Source: Candidatus Thalassospirochaeta sargassi
Lineage (GTDB): Bacteria; Spirochaetota; Spirochaetia; UBA9216
Length of the DNA stretch: 64,000 bases
Reading direction: 5' to 3'
Assembly (NCBI GenBank): GCA_028532855.1
Contig: JAQQAL010000035.1
Coordinates: 61,950 to 125,949 of the forward strand
The notes below the pieces were generated by a model. The model ran no database searches and was not told where the DNA came from. It worked only from the letters and a program-made list of their open reading frames with translations. This document shows positions 63,408 to 64,000 of the stretch, piece after piece. Numbering within the stretch: the stretch's first letter is position 1; each line of letters starts with the position of its first letter. A program made the translations under genes and the position numbers.

Positions 63408-64000
63408 TTAACGTCTGGCCCTGTCCAATAGAACAGAAACAGGTACTATTGAATACCCCATTTCCATTAGATTATTCAAGAGCAGATCAAGGTTGCTGTA
63501 CAGCGCGCCTACTCCTTCTTTGCCCTCCCCGAGTCTGATCGGGATGACTGAACCGGGCTTTTTCTCGGTCATAATCTTCTCAACCATCTGGGGAACGCTT
63601 AAACCGCTTCTGCCGTAATCCTGCATTGCCCAGGCCCATTCAAGTGGGTCTATATCGCGGTTTACATAGGTATAGTTCATATCAATTGACGCATCAATTA
63701 TATCCGTGTTTACGACGTAATAAGGCGCATGCCATAAAAGAGCAAGCTCTTTACCTGTTAAAGCATAGTAATCATCTTCGTTGCGCGCAAGTCCCCGCTT
63801 GATAAATTCTTTATCAAGTCTATACCGGGAGTCTGTCATATTAAAATATGCGTAGAATAACGAACCTATCTCATGTGATGACATTGCAAGCTCCTGAACC
63901 GCTTCAGGGTTATGCCGCATAAAGTTGCCGTTCACGAAAAAGGTTGCGTCAATGTTGTAATCATTGAGGATCCGCAGCACCTCTGTCAATCCCTCAGCCG
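63408..64000 (-). CDS. Polysaccharide deacetylase-like protein, C-terminal part (cut by window edge)
   Basis: The frame is open to the window edge. It contains AEGLTEVLRILNDYNIDATF followed by FVNGNFMRHNPEAVQELAMS (the NodB-type strand and the region after its metal site), then SHEIGSLFYAYFNMTD, LLWHAPYYV and PGSVIPIRLGEGKEG. The N-terminal part, with the first catalytic Asp, is outside. LLWHAP replaces the usual RxPY-type motif, so activity is uncertain. Local order is deacetylase, FliS, coiled coil, PolA. Confidence 0.72.
   Translation of the reverse strand, partial: AEGLTEVLRILNDYNIDATFFVNGNFMRHNPEAVQELAMSSHEIGSLFYAYFNMTDSRYRLDKEFIKRGLARNEDDYYALTGKELALLWHAPYYVVNTDIIDASIDMNYTYVNRDIDPLEWAWAMQDYGRSGLSVPQMVEKIMTEKKPGSVIPIRLGEGKEGVGALYSNLDLLLNNLMEMGYSIVPVSVLLDRARR

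Noticed and set aside
1..64000. CRISPR arrays
   Set aside because: No regularly spaced 20-40 bp repeats were seen in any intergenic stretch; the only short repeats are the Thr-Glu hexamer and the att copies.

Overview
The window is about 64 kb of moderately AT-rich bacterial chromosome. It comes from a Gram-negative, motile, chemotactic organism: TonB/ExbB/ExbD, a TonB-dependent receptor, FliS, a methyl-accepting chemotaxis protein and many lipoproteins are present. The mix of cobalamin and tungstate uptake, KamA-type aminomutase, GPH-like sugar transporters and many acidic lipoproteins suggests an anaerobic spirochaete (Spirochaetota). This is an inference from gene content; no rRNA or marker phylogeny was available.

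Layout. 0-3.7 kb: a truncated secreted protein, a translationally coupled operon of a split permease (its second half ending in a predicted 4Fe-4S domain) and a Crp/Fnr regulator, then an NCS1 transporter. 3.9-14.0 kb: a minus-strand cluster of a LuxR-type regulator, a GreA/Rnk-like protein, an unknown protein, a histidine phosphatase, glutamate dehydrogenase, two paralogous PEP/pyruvate-binding (PPDK N-terminal-like) proteins and a metallophosphoesterase. 14-23 kb: a chemotaxis receptor, envelope proteins, a decayed sugar transporter, a GIY-YIG protein, and a membrane-anchored AraC regulator divergent from a DUF1566 lipoprotein. 23.6-26.5 kb: a tungstate ABC transporter (tupABC order) behind a probable Moco/Tuco riboswitch.

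26.5-37.4 kb is an accessory island: a PIN-like remnant, PrsW, GxxExxY, a HelD fragment, an unassigned four-gene cassette with a predicted zinc metallopeptidase, an IS3-family element inside a gene end, an AbiE type IV toxin-antitoxin pair under a perfect 32-bp palindrome, and a broken tyrosine integrase next to tRNA-Pro(GGG) with an 18-bp att-like direct repeat. 37.5-44.4 kb is a seven-gene cobalamin-uptake operon under an AdoCbl riboswitch, with its own ExbBD-TonB and surface lipoproteins.

44.4-64 kb is more core-like: nitroreductase, DHH-CBS phosphoesterase, diguanylate cyclase, MarC, tRNA-Cys, then S10 peptidase / HD-NUDIX fusion / KamA overlapping end to end, a hybrid sensor-type histidine kinase without a cognate regulator, an MFS transporter, a DUF898 protein, and an operon of a coiled-coil protein, PolA, CoaE and a SPOR protein, followed by FliS and a truncated polysaccharide deacetylase.

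The best candidate for an undescribed system is the PEP/pyruvate-binding pair at 4-14 kb. Both proteins keep an ATP-grasp-like domain but lack the phosphohistidine swivelling domain, share a further conserved C-terminal module, and one ends in a nucleotidyltransferase. The first gene of the cluster encodes a LuxR regulator that shares an N-terminal sensor-like segment with that protein.
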